The notes: generated from the letters alone by a model not told the origin. Shown: positions 11,201-26,200, counted from the first letter of the stretch. The stretch: DNA of 64,000 nt from Hippopus hippopus (GCA_946811185.2 OX328097.1:28791627-28855626), one strand, 5' to 3'. Numbers and translations are program-made.

Positions 11201-14200
11201 AGTTCTATTACCAAAACCAGTCATTCAAACATCGGTACAGGTACGTAAAAGAACTTCGTTTACCTTTAGGACCATGTTTACTAGAAATTATTCAGCCGCT
11301 GTTCAGCTGAATTACAGCCTAGTTCATTCAGAAATCAAATAAAACGCTATCATGTTGAATTGCAGACAGTGCCGCCGCCATGTTTTTCAATCATGCTGAC
11401 GATTGCATAACAAACCCTAATCGACTATGACTAACGAAATCTTTTTTAATAATCAAACGAGACAAGACCCAACGTACATGATGAAAGTCAAAATGTAAAA
11501 CGTGCGTCGGGGTCTATAAATTAGACTACAATGGAGGGATCTAAACCGTTTGTAATATAGATCTTATATGGACGGGTTGTCAATCTTGAAATAAACGGAT
11601 CTTAAATATGATCTTACCCAAGATCAGACTGCACATTCTTTGAAGTCTGATGTTTATCTACACCGGCCGCAAAGACTTTAACCCTTTACCACACTTTCAA
11701 GACCCTGAGAAAGACAGCTTTTGAAAAGCATGTGGAAAAGAGGAGAAAATTCTGGAAATCAGCATTTTCTCCTTTCACCACATTGTTTCTACCCTACCAT
11801 GAATGGATTTCAAATTTGGCTCACTGTGTTTTGTTTTTTTTTTTGTTTGTCATCTGCAGATGCTCTGAATTCGGACATGTCTAAAATTTTGTAGTTTGGT
11901 AAAGAGTTAAAAATTGTCATCCTGCCATGGTCAATGAATGATTAAATACGACCATAAACACTTAACTTTCCATCCGTAAAGATTTCACACCAGTCGTGTA
12001 TCCACAGAATTTATGTTTGCGGGGTATGGACAAAACCCCCCTAGGACAAAAGCCCCCTAGGACAAAAGCCCCATGGACAAAACCCCCCTAGGACAAAACC
12101 CCCATACCCTTAACTGAAAAGTGGACAAAACCCCCATGGTTTTAAAAACATGCTTATTATGTGTATAAATGAAATAAATCTTTAAACTAATGATATTAAT
12201 GTGATATTATGAATATTCCTCTATTATTTTTGTATAATTGAACATTTTAAAATCATTTTAAAGTTGAATAAAATTTACTGCTTTAAACACTTGTGGGGGT
12301 TGTAAAAAATAATGTTTTGTATAACTTAAATTGATTTGATAAGTATTTTTTTTTTTCTTAAAATTGTGCTTTATGACCAAAAATGTGTTTATGTATATAA
12401 TCAATAGTTTTTACTGTAAATTATATATTATTAAACATAATAAATTGTAAATAAAAAGGTATTATTTTGCAGTAAAGTTTGCATTAGGGGTATGACGTAA
12501 CGCGCCAATAATTCAAAGCGAGAGAGTTGTACTGTAAGCATTTGCCATACACACTTACAACTGTTTCGCCTGAAGAATTTACACCTGGTTATGGGCTGAC
12601 CTTCAATCAAAACAAACGATATAAGCCAATATCTCGCACTTGCTTATATGATTTCATACAGCCTTTTTGCGTATCGTAATGATTATTGCTAGAACACCCC
12701 AGTCGTGTCACATGTATATTGTGTAGTCGGCAGAAAAAAAAAGTCATTCGGCCATTTTCTGAAAATTTTGTTTTGGCTAAAATAAAAAAAAAATTGGATA
12801 CGCTAACTTGAAGCATAAGTTAAATGGATTAATTACCGATGAATAAGAGAAACAAGGTTTTGTATTCAACAATGCTTTATTTTTGTAATTGTGGGGCTTC
12901 AACCATTTCCCTCTTATGGACCGACTATTCATGCTTCTGCTGGAGATGCCTTTTGAAAACGCTGTAAAAAATGGTGAAACTGCTGACAGAACATCCAAAA
13001 GCCGCGAAAGAATTAACCCTTACCCATCTTTCAGGGCTAAGTTGCTGTTGCAGCCTCTGTAGATCAAGATAGACTGCAGACTACATGTCTTGTCTGATCT
13101 CTGATCGTAAACTTCTCGGTCCGCTGTGAAGAGGCATTTGTTACCAAAAAACCCCAATGTTTCATTTTTTTTTGAGTATAATTTCATGACTGAGAATTAC
13201 TATTGGTTGACTCGGCTCTCGAAGGATTCATCCTCATTACGGTTTTACGCACGATGTACAATTGTGCTTTCATTATGCAGGCGATCATCCTATCAGAAAT
13301 ATTTTCCAAAAATTAAAAGTCAGATGTTTTGGAAAATATATTTTCAGTACTTACTACTCTTGAATATTTTGACTCTCTGGAGTTAGGACTACACATAAAA
13401 TATTTTTGACAGTAATTTAACGTGTCACATTATGTGCATGGTATCGATTTTACACCAGTATTTGGTCTGTAGGTAGTTATGTTTTTACATTTGGGACTCG
13501 TATCAGCGGAACGGTGGATTCGGATCAGACTCGAGAATGGTCAACCCCCCCGAAATTTTGGGAGCCATAGGACACCCGCGTTATAATAGGGTCAGCCTTT
13601 TAGCGAAGTTCGTTTTAATGGGGTTCCACTGTAAGACTAGGACTGTTCTTAAGAGTGGTTGGTGAATATGGATCCTGGTTAAAAAAAAAAAACCTCTTGG
13701 AACACTAAGATGGGTGCACTGGTCACCATGTTTCAAGTGAAACACTGTTGAAACAGCATTGAACTTGAAAAATAAAAAACTAAAAAAAGGAAGCATACAA
13801 ATGTTTTAGAATTCTTATGCAGAATTTCTTTCTTCCAGAAAATCAACTGGGAAAGCCTTTGTGAGCTTATCACCAAATGAGCAAGAGGTCAAGCTGGGTA
13901 TTAGACAGATAATATCAGGATTTGAGAATACTATTGGTATGACATCTGCTCTCTTTTTCTATTTTTGTGTCACTGTTTACACATACATGTATAAGTTTTT
14001 AGTCATTATTGCATATAGATAGCTGATAACCTTTTGAAATGAATATGAAACAGACAACTTTCAAGATAACATTTTTGCACAGTAGTTGTAATCAATCTGA
14101 AACCTTTTGGCATAAGGAAAAACTGCTCATCACATTTGTGCAACCTTTGGTTTTTTAATTTGGGCCAGTCTAAATGTTTGTCATTTGGTAAAGAGTTAAA

Positions 14201-17200
14201 GATATGAAGATACTATTATTTTTAACTCAGCACATTAAATTTTAGGGTAAAAAAATGCATGGTTATGTTTTCTAATGGTCCTGAAATAGATATCAGTAAA
14301 TAAAGACCACAAATAGTTGTCATTAAGACATGTCTACTCACAGAAATTTTTTTGCTCCCTTACCACTTTTATGTCAGTTTGAAGCATCTAAGACGCAGAC
14401 AATTTTCATTTCTGAACATCAAACTTCAATATTTCCATTTATGGCTGAACCACTCACGAAAAGATCAATGTGTACTCAGTGAAATACATTTCAACTTGTA
14501 TTAAGCAAAATATGCTTCATTAACTCGCCACCACACAATGTTTAGTTTTAACAAAGAAACCTTATCAGACAGAAATCGTCATTTGAGGTATTTTGTCATC
14601 TGGGAATGCTTTCAATTAGGTCTAGTCCGAAATTTTGTTGTATGGTAAAGCATTAAGAGGGGTGCTTGCTTAGTCCTTGTAGATACCAACATACTTGCCT
14701 TCTCTGGAAACTCAATATATGCTTGATAAAAACAGATTTTGCCTGAAAGTGGTGGCCAGTAAGACAAGTTTTTTTACTGACACAAGCAGTTTTCTTCTAG
14801 ATCTATATCAATTTTTTTTTACCTTATCAGCTCAGTTTGTGTCAATGACAAGAGAGCCTAGGTTGTCGGTATTCTGTAAACCTCCTGTATTTGACCTCAA
14901 GCTGAACTTTGATGAGGAAGAGCAAGAAGAGATGAAGGAATTGATACGACCTTGGCCTGACCTTGAATTTGTGTTTGGAGATGATCCAGTATATCAAGGC
15001 TTGCTAAATGAAATTGGAACCTATGTTACCATGGAAATGGAGTTGGTCAAACAATATGCAACTGTGAGTGTGCTTGTTTGGTGTTTGACTCTTTACCGAA
15101 CTAAAAATGTTATCCCAGCTTCAAGTCTTTTGTTGGTCCCAATGTTTTAAAAAAATAGTGATAAACAGTGAAGATTCAGGATCTAGCATGGTGAACTTTC
15201 ATTTTGATCTGATTCTACAGTACATGCAACAGCAACTCAAATTATTTTTTTGCACTAAACGTGGTTACCATTTTAAGTAGAAGGTTGTAGATTGGTTTCA
15301 GTATCATAGGATAATATAATTTTTTTGGCCAAAAGAAAACTGTTTGCATTACTTAGGAAGTGATAAAATTTCAAACTATTTTAAAAATCATTAAAGACTT
15401 GTTTGAAGAACTATAATTTTCCAAAATCATTTTTTTCATTTTTACATTGTAGAACTTTGAGCATTTTTGTGCAATGGTGGATAAATGTTTGCGGCTGCAC
15501 CTTGAAGAGTCTATGGCGAGAAGACCTTGGTCTACAGATGAATTCAGCACAGTGCTGGCCACTCACACAGAAATGGTAAGGACATCAGAGTGGCCTTCAA
15601 TATTTTGTCGTTTGTTTGGAAGCATTAAGTCTTTTTGAAATATTTTGTAAATTTTTAAAGACCCTACTTCACAGCATGAGCAGTTTGTTCTTTGGTCTAT
15701 ACTGTCTGTTATGGATGAGAATCATGTTGCCCTAATAGTTTCATAATTGCAGTATTCCAATTTCGAAATGGTTTTTTTTGGTTGCTCTGAAACCAATATG
15801 CTCATCTTTTTTATCTTTCAGTCTGTGTACATGCTCATAGGTATATTTGTTTCGCAAACTCATCTCACAGTTTTAATGCTACTAATTTTGTATTGAAATT
15901 TTGTACAAATATAAATCAGAAACAGTTGATGTGCAGGACACAGTACTGGGATATCTTTTAGTTATACATCTTTGTGCATGGTGCGCATTAAGTTTGAACA
16001 TTTATATTCTCTATTAACCCTTTGCCACACAATCCTGAGTTTTAACAACCGTGATAAGAAAACATTATGAGAAAAGGAGAAAATGCTGATAACCAGCATT
16101 TTTAGCTCTACTGGCTGAAAATCAGCAGAGCTTATGTCATGGTATGGTTTCAGTTGTCTGTCCATCTGTCCGTCCGTTAGTCTTTTTCTTGTTTACGCAA
16201 TAAAGTCTGCATTTGTTGTCAGATTTTTATGAAACTTGCACGGTTTGTTTACCTCATCATAGCTTGAACCCTATTGATTTTGAAAAAAATCCAACAAACA
16301 ATATGGGAAAAGTAGCCATTTGAAGTTGAAAATTTCTATTTCTTGTTTATGCAATAAAGTCTGCATTTGTTGTTAGATTTTCGTGAAACTTGCACAGTTT
16401 GTTAATCTTATCAATAGCTTGAACCCTATTGATTTTGAAAAAAATTCAGCAAACAGTATGGGAAAAGTAGCCATTTCACTTCAAAAATTTCCATTTATTG
16501 TTTACATGATAAAGTCTCCATTTGTTGTCAGATTTTCATGAAACTTGCACAGTTTGTTTACCTCATCAATAGCTTAAACCCTATTGTTTATGAAAAAAAT
16601 CCAATGAACAGTATGGGAATAGTAGCCATTTCAAGTTGAAAATTTCCATTTCTTGTTTACGCAATAAAGTCTGCATTTGTTATCAGATTTTCGTGAAACT
16701 TGCACAGTTTGTTTATCTCATCAATAGCTTGAACCCTATTGATTTTGAAAAAAATCCAACAAACAATATGGGAAAAGTAGCATTTGAAGTTGAAAATTTC
16801 CATTTCTTGTTTAGGCAATAAAGTCCACAGTTTTGATGCAATTCTTTTGAAACTTTAAAAGATTGTTTGGTTCATCAAGGGATTGAACTCTATTAAAAGT
16901 GAAGAAAATCTAGTAATATGTTCAGGAAAAGCAGCCATTTGATAACTTAGTATTGTTTACTCAACAAAGTCCACATTATTTGTCACATTTCTTTGAAATT
17001 TGCTGGGATTGTTTAATACACTGAAATACACTGAGGTGTACTGAAACCCTATCAAATTTGGCTGGAATTATTTTTCAGAAATTGCACTTCTTTGTTTTTT
17101 TCACTGTTTGTTCAATTCACCATGCCCACTTATGCTGTCTTAGTGGGCTCAAGCCCAGTTGTAAGAACATCCCCCCCTTTTTTTTGTGTGTTTTTTGTCT

Positions 17201-20200
17201 TTTTTCTTTTTGCATCATGAATTCATAATGTATGCTAGCAAAAAAGCAAAATCACTGCCAGTAGAGCAATTTCAGGCCCTCAGGGTCCTCTAGTTTCCTT
17301 TTCCCACACTGTTTTCTACCCTTTAAAGGCCAAATTCCATAGTTTGAGTAATGTTTAATTTGTTGTCTGCAAATGCCTTCAATTTGGACCAGTCTAACGT
17401 TTTGTCATGCGGCATTTAGTTAAAGCACTTCTAGGGTTTTAGGGTCACTTTATGTGTCGGCTTTACTTGTGACTGTTTTAATATTTTTTGCTCTGTACTT
17501 ACATAACATGATTGCAACTGTTTTTTTTTTTTTTTTATTTTGTTCACAATTAACAGATCCGTCAGATGAAGAAGATGGCTGTGTTACGCAGAGTGGCTAT
17601 GATACAGGTTCACAGTAAGAACTACAGGGACTCCTGTCTTCCATATCCAGATAACATTGTGGCAAGAGTCAGCAAGGCACTACCAATCATTGCCATCAAA
17701 AGGAATGAGGATCTTCTCACTATTATCAAAGTAAGTTGCCTATTCTGATAGATATCCATCACTTTTACCCACAGTTTTTGATTTGCATGTAAAATTCAAT
17801 TTAAATTTGTAATAGAATTTAGCATTTACTTTATCTGCTTTTCTTTAATATTTCACCAGTTTGTAAGTCCAAAAGTTTGGCTTTTTACAATATTTCTGAG
17901 TTTTACATTATTTATTCCAGGCTTAACTTTTAGCATACAAGCTAATTTTACATAACATTAAACAGAACAAGTGGAACCAAGAAGAAACAGAATAAAATGA
18001 TGATTTTTTTTTTTTTTTTAATGATAAGGGGGAAAAAAAGGATAAAAGAACTCTTGCATACCCTTGCTTACAACAAGCGGTTTCTTTGTTTCCCTCAGTT
18101 TTTAAAAAAAAAGGATACAATGGTAGTATACAAATTTCATACATGTATTTGTACAGGAATCCTTTGAATTGTTTTACAGTTTCAAAACACATTTGATTTT
18201 GTCCATTAGGGGGCATCAAAGAAACTTGATAGATATCCAAAATCAGTTGAAGAGTTTGTGGAGCACCTGTCTTTCCTTGGGAAAATGTCGTCAGAGTTAC
18301 CTGCCCTTGAGAGAGAGTTTGAGGTGGTAAACAAGTTGTTTACTATTGCCAAGGACTACAATGTTCAGGTGACAGATGAAGAGCTAGCTTTGTATCAGAC
18401 ACTTGGTCCAGACTTCATAACACTCAAGGTGAGATTAATTTGCAATATTTAGCAGGACATTTTTGGCTTGTAAGCGTCTAAAAGAGATATTGCTCATTGC
18501 AAGCAATAACTCCTTTTGCCAAAATGAGGTAAGTTGCAAGATAAAAAATGTAATCTGCAGATTGTAATGTGTTAAAGCCTGTACACAATCCCAATACAAT
18601 GTAATTGAGCCTTGGTCCTTTTGCAGGATGTTATGATTGAAAATGTTTACTTCAGGAATATAAGGTTGTGAACGCTGTTTAATTTTTCATGCTCTGTCAT
18701 GAACGTTTTGGAATCTAGAGAGAATTTACTGACCTTTGCCTGTTGTGTTATTCAGATTTTAGATTATGTATATTTTTCAGTTATAATATTGAGAAGTATA
18801 TGAGGGAAGTAGGATCAAAAGTATATCTACCAATAACACTTTGACATACAGATAGTTTAGAAAACTTTGTCAGTTGAGCAACTTCTGCATCTGTCACAAT
18901 GTCTTCAGAGGTTTTCATATGCAGAGCCTTCCAGAGGCGCTTGCTTGAGGTTAATTAAAAAAAAAAGGCAATGATATATTAATAAATTATAACATCTCTC
19001 TTTCAGAATATCATCCTGTATTGTGATGCCAAGAAGGATGAAAACATTCGGAAGTTCAGTCATGATCTTGATGCGTTGATCTACAACATTAGCAGTAAGC
19101 TGATGGACCTGAAGAACCAGGTTCGTGACCCAGATCTGCTACACACAGATACCAATGCTCTAGGAGCACTAGAGACCATCAAGTTTCTACAAGAAGAAGT
19201 GCAAACCCTGTCTATAAAAGCCAGGAGCTATGCCAGTTATCAGGAGAGATTTGGCAGTTCTCTGTCTCAGACAAGGAGGAACTTGATTGGAGAGTAAGAT
19301 TTTACTGTTATGCAAATACTGAAAACAATTGTTTTTAATTATTTTCAACTCTCTATTGACTCGTTGGTAAAGGCTGCACATTTAAATAACTCTTGTTTGG
19401 TCCATGACGCTGGTGCTGCTTATGGAGGAGTGTTCTTGTGTTATACACTTCATAGCTCTAGCTTTGTACTTGTTATACCCAGAAAGACATGAATAAGTGG
19501 GCTATTACCATAATGTTTCCCTTGCTATGATAAAAGCCATACAAAACCCCATTTAGACAAATGATTATTAGTGTCCTAATTCATTAATGTTTGTTAAGAA
19601 GTAGTATTTTCTGGGACAAACATGCATTTTAACAAAATTCTAGCAAAAATGGCAGTCACTCATGGTAGCAATTAGAAATGCAGCAGCATTATTTTCTAAA
19701 GACAAAATCATTCATATATTTTGGGCAGCTTAGGACCCAATAAATATATATATTATTCTTCTCCACTGGATGCATATTTATTTTGTTGCCAGTTTTGATC
19801 ATCTGAATGTTTAGTTTTTAGCTGTATTTTAATCATTCTTGTATTCAGTTCTTTTTTGCTGTACTTTCTTTATCCTATCACACTGAAATCTTCTGATGCT
19901 GAATTTTTAGCTATCTGATTGGCCAAGATAGAATGTCTGAGCCATTTACATACTTGTATTTAGTTATTTTTCAAATATAAGGGGTGGGTTTCAGTGTAAA
20001 GTTTTTTTTTCCATAAAGGACATTTTAATTGCAATATCATTTTAGGGAGTATTTATACATGAACATGGGGAAAAAAGATGATCACAGTGCACAGGAAATT
20101 CAAGCTGACCTGGCAGAAGTGGAACGTGACCTGACCTTGAGAAGGTTGCTATGGCAGTCTCAGGAGGAATGGACAAAACTTGTTGATGATTGGACAGCTA

Positions 20201-23200
20201 CTTCATTTGATGCACTTCCTGTGGAAACTTTACAGAAAAATGTTAATAGATATTCACAGACTGTGTTTATGTTGGAGAAAGGTAATTTTTGCTATGTTTA
20301 TTTCATAGTTTGCTACATGTGAAAGCCCTTATGGCTTATTTTGCAAAACTTATGCAACCCATAATCTAAAATTACTTAGGTATGTAGTTATCATGGTGAG
20401 CAATTGCAATTGATCAGTGTCTGTGTTTTACTAATTTCATTGATCTTATCATTAGAAACTGCTAGAAAAGATTCTGTGATAATTATGTAACAGTTGTCCT
20501 CCTTGGAGGGGTGTGTGTTTTCAAACTTTTTACATCATGTTTTATTTAGAAAGCTATATTGATCTTCTAATATGTATGGAACCACAAGGAACATGCGCTT
20601 TACATTCCATCATTGATGTACAATGTATAAACATTTCTGTTTTCATGTCATTGCAGGACTTCCACACAATGAGGTTGTACCAAGATTAAAAGAGAAAGTG
20701 ATGGACTTTAAACAGGGTATGCCAGTGATAACTAGTCTCCGTAACCAGTTCTTACGTCAGAGACATTGGCAACAAATTGAGAGACTTATTGGAAAAACCA
20801 TTGGAAAAGACAAGTCTTTTACATTAGGCAGCCTGCTAGAGATGAATGTATGTATTCTGTGATTCTTTTTGTGTTTTTAGCTCACCTGAGCACAACGTGC
20901 TCAAGGGGAGCTTTTAGGATCACCCGGTGTCCGTCGTGCGTCGTCAACAATTCTTTAAACATCAACTCCTCCTAAACCGCTGGGCCAATTTGGACCAAAC
21001 TTGGCTGGAATGTTCCTTGGGAGGTCCTCTTTAAAATTTGTTCACAGAATTTGATTCCATCAAAAACTCTGGTTGCCATGGCAACCAAATGGAATTTTCT
21101 AAGAAATTCTTTAAAATTCTTCTTCCCTGAAACTGCTGGTCAGATTTTAGAATAATTTCACAGAGATGTTCCTTGGGTGACCCTTTTCAAAAATGTTCGC
21201 GAAATTTTGATCCGTCAAGAAACATGGCTCTAGTGAATGGGGGCTACTTGCACTATACAGAAATGAAGAAATTCTTAAAAATTCTTCTTCTCTGAAACCG
21301 CTGGTCAGATTTTGAAATAATTTCACAGAGATGTTCCTTGGGTGACCCGTTTCAAAAAGTGTTCGCGAAATTTTGATCCGTCAAGAAACATGGCTCTGGT
21401 GAATGGGGGCTACTTGCACTATACAGAAATGAAGAAATTCTTAAAAGTTCTTCTTCTCTGAAACCGCTGGTCAAATTTTGAAATAATTTCACAGAGATGT
21501 TCCTTTGGTGACCCTTTTCAAAAAGTGTTCGCGAAATTTTGATTCGTCAAGAAACATGGCTCTGGTGACTGGGGGCTACTTGCACTATACAGAAATGAAG
21601 AAATTCTTAAAAATTCTTCTTCTCTGAAACCACTGGTCAGATTTTGAAATAATTTCAGAGAAATGTTCCTTTGGTGACCCTTTTCAAAAATTGTTCACAA
21701 AATGCTGATTTGTCAAGAAACATGGCTCTGATGGGTGGGGGGGCCCACTTGCACTGTATGGACATGAAGAAATTCTTAAAGATTCTTCTTCTCTGAAACC
21801 GCTGGTCAGATTTTGAAATAATTTCACAGAGATGTTCCTTGGGTGACCCGTTTCAAAAATTGTTCGCGAAATTTTGATCCCTCAAGAAACATGGCTCTGG
21901 TAAATGGGGGCTACTTGCACTATACAGAAATGAAGAAATTCTTAAAAATTCTTCTTCTCTGAAACCGCTGGTCAAATTTTGAAATAATTTCACAGAGATG
22001 TTCCTTGGGTGACCCTTTTCAAAAAGTGTTCGCGAAATTTTGATTCGTCAAGAAACATGGCTCTGGTGACTGGGGGCTACTTGCACTATACAGAAATGAA
22101 GAAATTCTTAAAAATTCTTCTTCTCTGAAACCGCTGGTCAGATTTTGAAATAATTTCACAGAAATGTTCCTTTGGTGACCCTTTTCAAAAATTGTTCACA
22201 AAATGCTGATTCGTCAAGAAACATGGCTCTGATGGGTGGGGGGGGGGCCCCACTTGCACTATATGGACATGAAGAAATTCTTAAAAATTCTTCTTCTCTG
22301 AAACCGCTGGTCAGATTTTGAAATAATTTCACAGAAATGTTTCTTGGGTGACCGTTTTTGCAAATTGTTCCAGAAATTTTGATCCCTCAAGAAACATGGC
22401 TCTGATGGCTGTGGGCTATTTACACTATACGGACATGAAGAAATTCTTAAAAATTCTTCTTCTCTGAAACTGCTGGTCAGATTTTGAAATAATTTCACAG
22501 CAATGTTCCTTGGGTGACTCTTTTCAAAAATTGTTCACAAAATTGTGATCTGTCAATAAACATGGCTCTGATGGTGGGGGCTATTTGCACTACAGGGACA
22601 TGAAGAGGAATTTCTTAATTCTTCTTCTCTAAAACGGCTGGTCAGATTTTGAAATAATTTCACAGAAATGTTCCTAGGGTGACCCTTTTCAAAAATTGTT
22701 AGGGAAATTTTTATCCGTCGAAAAACAACAGCCAATTGTTGGCACCTGCATGTGGTACTCTTGTTTGACTTATGTTTTTAGTCACTATCGAGCATATGCT
22801 CTTCTTCAAGAAATTGTCCTTGGGTGATCTATCCAAAAATTATTTGCAGAATTCTGATTCAACAAATTCATTGCTGTGGTGATGATTGTAGGGCAGGTGA
22901 CTGATTTTGAAATGACTTTTACAGGTGACCTTTTCAAAATTGCTTGGCAAAATAATAATTTTGTTTCCAAAGTTTCAATACCTCAAAAAAAATTGGGAAT
23001 GGTCCTCTCAAAAATTCAGGTGTGCGATCCAGGGCCATCTTGGCCCTCTTGTTATGTAATGCTTTGTCTAGCAATTTTTGTTCTTTTTTTATTAAATTGT
23101 ATGATTCATCAACACATTATATATTACCACTGGCAAACAACTTGCAGTAGCAATTTCTCATTGTGCTACAATGTTTTAGCCTGAATTCCTTTACCATTAT

Positions 23201-26200
23201 CAGTTTATTACAAGGCTGTGCTATAGTTTTCTGATGCAGATATGTTTTACGTGCTATTAAGTTGAGGTGGTAGATTTGTCATTGTTAATGAGTTAACCTT
23301 TTACCAGACAACAAAATTGTAGACTCTTTGAAATTGAAAGCAGTTGCAGGCGACAAATCAAATTTGGCTCAAATGATATGATTTGTCCTTGAAAGGGTAG
23401 AAAAAATTATGATATTTTTGATTTAATAAGTGTATTGATGCCAAATCCTAAATTGCATATCTATTAGCTGTAATCTTTGCAATCATGCAATTACCAGGAG
23501 TAATATTTGTCATGAAACAACAAGAATGAATATACTGTGATGGATTATAAAGGAAAAAATTAGATATATTTGACTAAAAAAGAATACTTTAGCTATATTT
23601 GAATCAGGCAATATGATTTATATTGGTTGATTTATAATTGAAAAAAACAGCACTATATCTCATGTATGTACATGTATGATATTAAAGTAGAGCAAAATTG
23701 AAATGCCCCATGTTCTGTGAAAAGGAGGCTTTGTACATCTGCCAAAAAGTATCAAACCAGGTCATCCTCAGCAGTCTGCACAGGCTGACCTGAACCAAAA
23801 CCTTTTGCTTTTCGTAACTTTTCAGCATGTCAAAGGACCAGTGTACCTCTTGATTAATTAGGTTGTCATACAAAACAGATTTTATGGATCTATAGTACTG
23901 TGATGACTTGCTTGGTATAATGCATCATGGAGATGCATGGCTCAGATAATGAGATCACTGATCACATTGTTTCTTTATTATTTATGAGATGGAAGAAACA
24001 TAATTAACTCTTTACCAAACGACAAAGTTTTGGACTGGGCCAAATTGAAAGCAAATTAAATGTTGCTAAAATGATGATTTTCCTCTTTGATAGGGTAGAA
24101 AACATTGTGGGAAAAGGTAACCAGCATTTCTTCTTTTCCCACAATGTTTGCAAAAGGCCTCTTTCCAAGGGTTGTTGAAAGTTGGGACTGTGTGGTAAAG
24201 GATTAAGGCATTCCAGAAGCTATCTGGAAATGAAGTGCATCTGGGTTACCAAGGATACTTGTTTAATGACTACACAATTTCCATTGCAGATTTTCAAACA
24301 TAAAGAAAAGATCCAGGACATCTCTACTACAGCCAGCAATGAAGCTACTTTGGAAAATATGTTACAAAAGGTAGGCTTGATGGCTTGAAAAGAAAAATGC
24401 ACCAGAAACCTATTTATTTAGATTTTAAATTTATATTTTTCAAGATTGAAGACTTAGAATAAGCTGTAATGTAGAAGTTTCTGTATGATAAAAATAGTTT
24501 TTCTAGTAGTAGTCAGATACAGTAATTGAGATTTCAGGTCCAATTTACTAGTTAAATTATTACTACACAAATATAACTTTTAACACACGTTTTGCATATG
24601 GGAATAGGGTGATAATTATTGCTGGTAACAAACCATTGCTCATTTTCAAAAGAAAAAAAAAACCACTTTCTATACTGTTCAAAAATAATTTTCTTTTTCC
24701 TTCAACTGTCAGACTTTTTCATGCATATTTTTATCTACTTGTAGATTGTGGACATTTGGAAGAATACAGATTTCCGCTATGTAGCCCATACAGGCAGGGA
24801 TACCTTTATTATTGCTGGAGCAGACGACATTATGGCCCAGTTAGAGGACAGCCAGGTTACTATAGGGACCATAAGAGGTTCTAGATATGTGGGACCTATT
24901 AAGGTACTGATTATTTTTTTTTTGCTAAAGGATGATTATAAAGATAATGACTTTTTAGATAAAAAAGAACACATATTTTTAATCTTAGAATTTTTTCTTA
25001 GAGAAAAGCGTAAGTAGCTGATTTACAGGCTTTGCAAAATATTCAAGCCTTATAACCACCCAGAGGAAGAGGCTTAACTCCTCATCACGAAAATGAGTTT
25101 TCACAACCTCTAGAAACAAGGCTTTTGATAATGTTGAGAGAAAACCTTTCGGAGACAAAAATATTCAATTCAGCCTTATTTAATACATAGTCTGCAAGTG
25201 CTTTCAAGTCTGCAATTTTGTTGTTTTGTAAAGATTTAAGAAAACATTGTTGGAAAAGGAGAATATGCTGAATTCATGCTTTTTTTTTTTTTTTTTTCCC
25301 ATGTTGAGCTTCATTTACTATGTTATCTGCAAGTGCTTTCAGTAGAAATAGTTCTAACTATTTGTTATTGAGTAATGAGTTAAGCTAGCCTATCTTTCAA
25401 AATATGTATCAATTTGGACACAAGGTCAAATTGTTGGTTTTATTATAATTTTAGTACTTTGTTTTCTAATAAGATGTTGAAGCAGCAGCTCCTTTATATC
25501 AATTATTTTATGAAACTTAGGTTAATTAAAACGCTATTATTATCCACCACTGAAGATGGGCCGATATACTTTTTTTATTTCATGCTTCCCGGTAGGATAT
25601 CGAGAAATAGCAGTGAAAATATTTTTCGATATTACATGGGTACGACCAGTGAAAATACCGATTTTTATATTCTAGTTACCTAGGTAAATTGCTCGCGACT
25701 CACAACCAGATGGAAATATGATGTCATTTACCTTACATTTCTTGCGCTTGACGTAATATTGTAATGCGTTGCTATGCGCGAGGGGTACGCCACAGGGAAT
25801 AATTGAAAAGAACTGTACTGGATTTTGATAAAGCTCTTCCAAGAAAGGGTTAAAAGCATGAAATAAATAGAATATTTGTTTTTTTCGGTGAAAGATCGAA
25901 ATTTATTTCATCTCGTGAACACCATCGGTAATATTTTCACGAGTGGCACATAAATTTCGATCTTTCACCGAAAAAAACAAATATCCTCTATGCGTTGTCT
26001 GTCTGTCTGGACAGATATCTTCTAAAATCCTTGACAATAAGGTATCCAACCACATACATGTGTTCTTAATGATAGTCCGCCAATATAATTCTTTTTTCTT
26101 TTTTTATTGGATGCCATGTCATGGAAAAAGGGGACTTGATGTACTCTTCCAGTGTGGACCAATATCTCTTTAACTCTTTACCAAACAACAAAATTTTGGA

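Larger units (their letters stand above)
10776..13631. mobile_element. 2.86-kb TA-flanked pogo/mariner-like element, non-autonomous
   Basis: Inverted ends CAGTGGAACCCC ... GGGGTTCCACTG are flanked by TA on both sides (10774-10775, 13632-13633), as expected for the Tc1/mariner/pogo group. Sub-terminal 'GGGAGCCA' and 'GTTATA' motifs occur at both ends. No transposase frame remains. A family A MITE (11678-11910), dyads and a GGACAAAACCCCC array lie inside it. Confidence 0.8.

Noticed and set aside
21110..22720. Regular direct repeats resembling a CRISPR array
   Set aside because: Units of 165-173 bp follow each other with no unique spacers, inside a eukaryotic Helitron-like element.
22259..22735. 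Minus-strand frames of 60-79 codons
   Set aside because: They repeat the same peptide ([14 protein letters not shown]) because they lie in the 166-bp tandem units.
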